A stretch of DNA of 63,887 bases from Singulisphaera sp. GP187 (GTDB taxonomy: Bacteria > Planctomycetota > Planctomycetia > Gemmatales > Gemmataceae), in assembly GCA_945905925.1 (NCBI GenBank), contig CAMDQN010000019.1, positions 1 through 63,887 on the forward strand, in the 5' to 3' direction. A program made the position numbers and the translations under genes. A model generated the notes under the pieces. It made no database searches and was not told where the DNA came from. It was given only the letters and a program-made list of their open reading frames with translations. Shown here in pieces: positions 60,981 through 63,887 of the stretch; position 1 is the stretch's first letter; each line of letters begins with the position of its first letter.

Positions 60981-63071
60981 TTAATGGTTGAACAAGAACT
61001 CGGTGCTGTTCATCAGCGCCCACGCCAGGTCTTCTGTCGCGGCGCGGCGGTTGTCCTGGTACTTCTTCAGGTGCCTCACGCCCACCACAATTTCATCGGC
61101 AGTCGGCAGGCGTGCGTAGAACGTCAAATACAGCTCTTCGATCAACTTTGCGTCGTCCTTGTGTGCGCGCACAAGTTTCGCGACGCTCCCCGCTTCGTGC
61201 GTGAGCTTCGCTTGAATCTCGGTTGAGTTCAGGAGATTGAGAACCTGACTCACCGACGGTTCGCGGGTGCGCTCGCAGTCGCACGCGGTCACACGATTGG
61301 GCCGCCCGAACAGCTTCAAGAAATCAGATCGCGCTTTGCTGTCCCAGAGTTGAACGGCTCGCGTGATACCGGGCGAACCGCCGAATTTTTCCGGCACGCC
61401 AAGCGACTGGCTAATCATGTCGAGCAGCACCTCCGCGTCCGGCCGCTTGAAGTACGCACGCGAGAAGTTGCGTTCGTCTTTCTCGTTGGTCGCGTTCGGC
61501 GTTGCGGAACTTTGGTACACGCGCGAACTCGTGATAAGCACGATGAGTTTCCGCACGTCGAACTTGTTTTCGACGGTGAACTTCGCGAGCGCGTCTAACA
61601 ACTCTGGGTTCGACGGTGGGTTGGTGGCACGCACGTCATCGACCGGTTCGACCAAACCGCGACCGAGCGTCCACGCCCATACGCGATTTGACAGGTTCCG
61701 CGCGAAGAACGCGTTGTCCGGTTTCGTCATCCATTCGGACAGCGGAATGCGGCGGTCGCCCGTGGGGTCGGCGGTCGGCATGTCGGCGCCGAGCGCGTGC
61801 GCGTACACCGCTTTCTTCGTGCGTGGGTGTGTGGTTGTGCCGCCGCTGAAAAACGCGGTCATGCCGTAGTAGTCGGACTGTTTCCAGCGGTCGAACGGGT
61901 GGTGGTGGCACTCGGCGCACGCGATCCGCACGCCGAGGAACACCTGCGACACCGTCCCCGCGACATCGCCCGGTTTCGTGACCACCTTGAAGAAGTTCGT
62001 TGGGCCGACTTCGGTCACCGGCCCTTCTGCGGTGACGAGTTCGCGCGCGAACTGGTCGAACGGCTTGTTGGTCGCGATCGATTCGCGAATCCACTTGTAG
62101 TAGAGATGCGCGCGCTGGTGGCCGAGCGGTTGGCGGTCCACTCGCAGCAAGTCGGCCCAGCGCAGCGCCCAGAGATCAGCGAACTCGGGTCGATCCAATA
62201 GCGATTCCACCAACTTCGCGCGTTTGTCCTTCGATGTGTCCGCGAGGAACTTCCGAGCTTCTTCCGGTGCGGGTAGCGTGCCCGTGAGGTCGAGGAAGAC
62301 GCGGCGCAGGAAGTCCGCGTCGTCGCACAATCCGGAAGGGGCGACGTTCAGTTTCGCGAGCTTCGCGTCCACCAACTTGTCGATCAGGTTGAATTGCGGA
62401 AGCGTGTTCTTCGTGGGTTCTCCCGGTCGCGGGACCATTACGCGGAACAGCCCGACTTCGCCGAGGTACGCGGCCATCACTGCGGCTTCGCCGGGAACGT
62501 CGCGCGTTGTCACGGCGCCGGTCGCATTCACCGTCGCGACCCCTTCCGTGTTGCTCTGGAAGCGGGCGTGTCGCGTCACGTCCTTTTCGGTGCCGTCGGT
62601 GTACTTCGCGAACACCTTCAGTTGCTGCTGAGCTTTCTGCCCCATTACGCGCTCGACCGGTTCGACGCGAAGCGAGATCACGCGCGGAGCGTCGGGCGAA
62701 CCGACGGGCATACCGGTCCTGATCCAGTCGCGCAACGTGTGATAGTCTTCGCTCTGGAAGGGGATTTTCGTCCCACCGCCGTGCGCGATGCGCCCGCTCG
62801 CCTTGCGAAGGAACAAGCTTTCATCCGGTGCGGGCGTGAACACGCGCCGGCCGCGGCCCTCTTTGGTGAGCGCCGCATAATCGGCTTCCGGGTCCGACGC
62901 GAACACCGATAACTTGAACCCGCCTTGCCCTTCGGCTTTCCCGTGACAACCGGACGAGTTACACCCGTGCCGCCCGAGGATCGGTAAGATGTCGTTCTCG
63001 AAGTGAAGCACCTCACCCGCGAATGTGGGGGACGGCGCGGCGAGGAGCAGGATTGGCAGGCAGAACCGCAT
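60981..63071 (-). CDS. Planctomycete cytochrome-type DUF1549/DUF1553 protein
   Basis: 696 aa. Signal peptide MRFCLPILLLAAPSPTFA, then a cytochrome-like N-terminal domain with GRHGCNSSGCHGKAEGQGGFKLSVF (a C-x4-CH pattern that may bind haem), a BIG2-like middle domain (LRVEPVERVMGQKAQQQLKVFAKYTDGTEKDVTRHARF), the DUF1549 domain with FLDLTGTLPAPEEARKFLAD and CAECHHHPFDRWKQSDYYGMTAFF (CxxCH), and the C-terminal DUF1553 domain (TACDCERTREPSVSQVLNLLNS). It heads the operon with the two DUF1501 genes and the PPC protein. The start at 63071 is chosen for the signal peptide. Confidence 0.92.
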   Translation of the reverse strand: MRFCLPILLLAAPSPTFAGEVLHFENDILPILGRHGCNSSGCHGKAEGQGGFKLSVFASDPEADYAALTKEGRGRRVFTPAPDESLFLRKASGRIAHGGGTKIPFQSEDYHTLRDWIRTGMPVGSPDAPRVISLRVEPVERVMGQKAQQQLKVFAKYTDGTEKDVTRHARFQSNTEGVATVNATGAVTTRDVPGEAAVMAAYLGEVGLFRVMVPRPGEPTKNTLPQFNLIDKLVDAKLAKLNVAPSGLCDDADFLRRVFLDLTGTLPAPEEARKFLADTSKDKRAKLVESLLDRPEFADLWALRWADLLRVDRQPLGHQRAHLYYKWIRESIATNKPFDQFARELVTAEGPVTEVGPTNFFKVVTKPGDVAGTVSQVFLGVRIACAECHHHPFDRWKQSDYYGMTAFFSGGTTTHPRTKKAVYAHALGADMPTADPTGDRRIPLSEWMTKPDNAFFARNLSNRVWAWTLGRGLVEPVDDVRATNPPSNPELLDALAKFTVENKFDVRKLIVLITSSRVYQSSATPNATNEKDERNFSRAYFKRPDAEVLLDMISQSLGVPEKFGGSPGITRAVQLWDSKARSDFLKLFGRPNRVTACDCERTREPSVSQVLNLLNSTEIQAKLTHEAGSVAKLVRAHKDDAKLIEELYLTFYARLPTADEIVVGVRHLKKYQDNRRAATEDLAWALMNSTEFLFNH

Positions 63072-63249
63072 GGGCGGCGTCCGGTGTGGTCGTGGCGAGC
63101 GGAGGGTGTGAGCCTCTCCGAATCTTTGGCGGGAAGCCGTAGCGGACAACAAACCAAGCGTATTGTGACACGGATCGCGCCGCAGGGCAACGGAAATGCC
63201 GTCTGGAAACCCCGTGGCGCGCTCCTATGATGAAAGCGTGCGATGGCAC

Positions 63250-63321
63250 GCGCCTGTAGCTCAGTGGTAGAGCAAGCGGCTTTTAACCGCTTGGTCGAGG
63301 GTTCGACCCCCTCCGGGCGCA
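63250..63321 (+). tRNA. tRNA-Lys (anticodon TTT)
   Basis: Cloverleaf is complete: acceptor gcgcctg / cgggcgc with discriminator A at 63321, D arm gctcagtggtagagc, anticodon stem agcgg-cttttaa-ccgct (anticodon TTT), and T arm gaggg-ttcgacc-ccctc. The 3' CCA is not encoded. It is followed by an integrase remnant, so its 3' end may be an integration site. Confidence 0.96.
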
Positions 63322-63442
63322 CTGGTCAGAAGTAACGGCGACTGAAGCACTTTTCTTACCTCGCGACGTTCGCGAGCGCGGTCGGAAGCACTGGGTTTGC
63401 GGGTAGCAACTACCCGTTAACTCCTTCCGTGATCGCTCGCGA

Positions 63443-63565
63443 ATGGCATGTCTAAAGAATCTGCAACCCAGTTACAAGCACCACAAACCCACAAACACAG
63501 CCCGCTGCTACGTCGACAGCAAGTGGGTCGGTCTCGGGCGCTACGGCAGCCCAGAGTCTCGATAG
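63443..63565 (+). pseudogene. Integrase N-terminal remnant
   Basis: A 40-codon frame, MACLKNLQPSYKHHKPTN...KWVGLGRYGSPESR, then a stop. The wording PSYxxHKP(T/S)...ARCYVDSKWVGLGRYGSPESR matches the start of the N-terminal arm of planctomycete tyrosine-recombinase/integrase-like proteins, which normally continues with EEYDRLI and about 300 more residues. Only this piece is left, 122 bp past the tRNA-Lys. It is probably what is left of an excised or decayed element. The stretch 63322-63442 shows no gene. Confidence 0.55.
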
Positions 63566-63597
63566 CGGATCGGACGTATCAATCGCGTTCAAGTGGG

Positions 63598-63887
63598 GGC
63601 GTCAGCCGGTGCATCGACTACTTCGAGACCAACAAGATCGTCGATGCCAAGAAGATCGCCATTACGGGCGCGTCGCGGTTGGGCAAGACGGTGCTGTGGG
63701 CCGGCGCGCAGGACGAACGGGTGGTGGCCGTGTTCGCCGCGGTGCCGGGCGAGATGGGCGCGTCGCTGATCCGGCGCGACTGGGGCGAGACGCTCGACGA
63801 CATGGCCCAGAACTTCCACTGGCAGTTCGCGGGGAATCTTTCGAAGTGGGCGGGCAAGTGGAATGATTTGGCGGTGGATCAGCACAT
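63598..63887 (+). CDS. CE15-type glucuronyl esterase / alpha-beta hydrolase, 5'-truncated, runs off the window
   Basis: The frame reads GVSRCIDYFETNKIVDAKKIAITGASRLGKTVLWAGAQDERVVAV...GEMGASLIRRDWGETLDDMAQNFHWQFAGNLSKWAGKWNDLAVDQH. GASRLGKTVLWAGA is the nucleophile-Ser motif of bacterial glucuronoyl esterases (CE15), and the RRDWGET and HWQFAGN segments fit the same family. The N-terminal ~200 residues that normally come first are absent; upstream, the open frame runs into unrelated sequence around the integrase remnant. It is either a true truncation or a 5' fragment displaced by recombination. The 3' end lies outside the window. Confidence 0.7.

Noticed and set aside
63589-63885. Frames on both strands over the last 300 bp (98 and 85 codons)
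   Set aside because: Shadows of the CE15-type esterase frame, which has the recognisable GASRLGK motif.

Overview
The window looks like chromosomal DNA of a large-genome planctomycete, most likely Gemmataceae (Gemmata-like). The evidence is high GC coding DNA plus several families typical of that group: DUF1559 pseudopilin-like proteins paired with a small lipoprotein, DUF1501 proteins, a planctomycete-type cytochrome protein (DUF1549/DUF1553), DUF1080, DUF2330, an LEDRVVP-type secreted protein, very large vWA/BatA and DUF4175-like membrane proteins, and a Ser/Thr kinase fused to a tubulin-like domain. I see no CRISPR array, rRNA or intact insertion sequence.

Layout: 0.2-6 kb holds secreted or periplasmic proteins (DUF2330, esterase, DUF1080, lactonase, squalene-cyclase-like repeat protein). 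6.2-16.2 kb is a minus-strand vWA/BatA - DUF4175-like - Met/Pro-rich protein operon. 16.5-21.5 kb is a SAM-I riboswitch followed by a threonine-synthase-family enzyme, a small membrane protein, a MoaD/ThiS-like sulfur carrier, a small unknown protein, a ThiF/MoeB-like E1 and a cysteine desulfurase. I read this as a sulfur-carrier-dependent homocysteine/methionine route. 21.6-26.8 kb holds a thioredoxin-fold exported protein, small proteins, a broken and an intact DUF1559 gene and a lipoprotein. 26.8-38 kb is a five-gene minus-strand operon (DUF4132, MoxR AAA+, DUF5682, vWA, SWIM-like) matching the E. coli yehI/L/M/P/Q set; its last protein appears to have lost the SWIM zinc ligands. 38-44 kb holds two secreted proteins and a periplasmic-binding-like plus histidine-kinase pair. 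44-50 kb holds ung, the kinase-tubulin fusion and a secreted protein. 50-55 kb holds the LEDRVVP protein, purF and a DUF6065-like protein. 55-63 kb is a planctomycete cytochrome/DUF1501/PPC operon. 63.2 kb onward holds tRNA-Lys, an integrase N-terminal remnant and a 5'-truncated CE15-type esterase running off the end.

The strongest unexplained signal is structural. Almost every intergenic gap contains one long inverted repeat (arms mostly 20-43 bp). Arms fall into families that recur at distant loci with unrelated loops. These elements sit directly against stop codons and in several places supply the stop. Copies also lie inside coding sequence in frame, provide the hydrophobic core of a signal peptide, and flank one lower-GC gene like terminal repeats.
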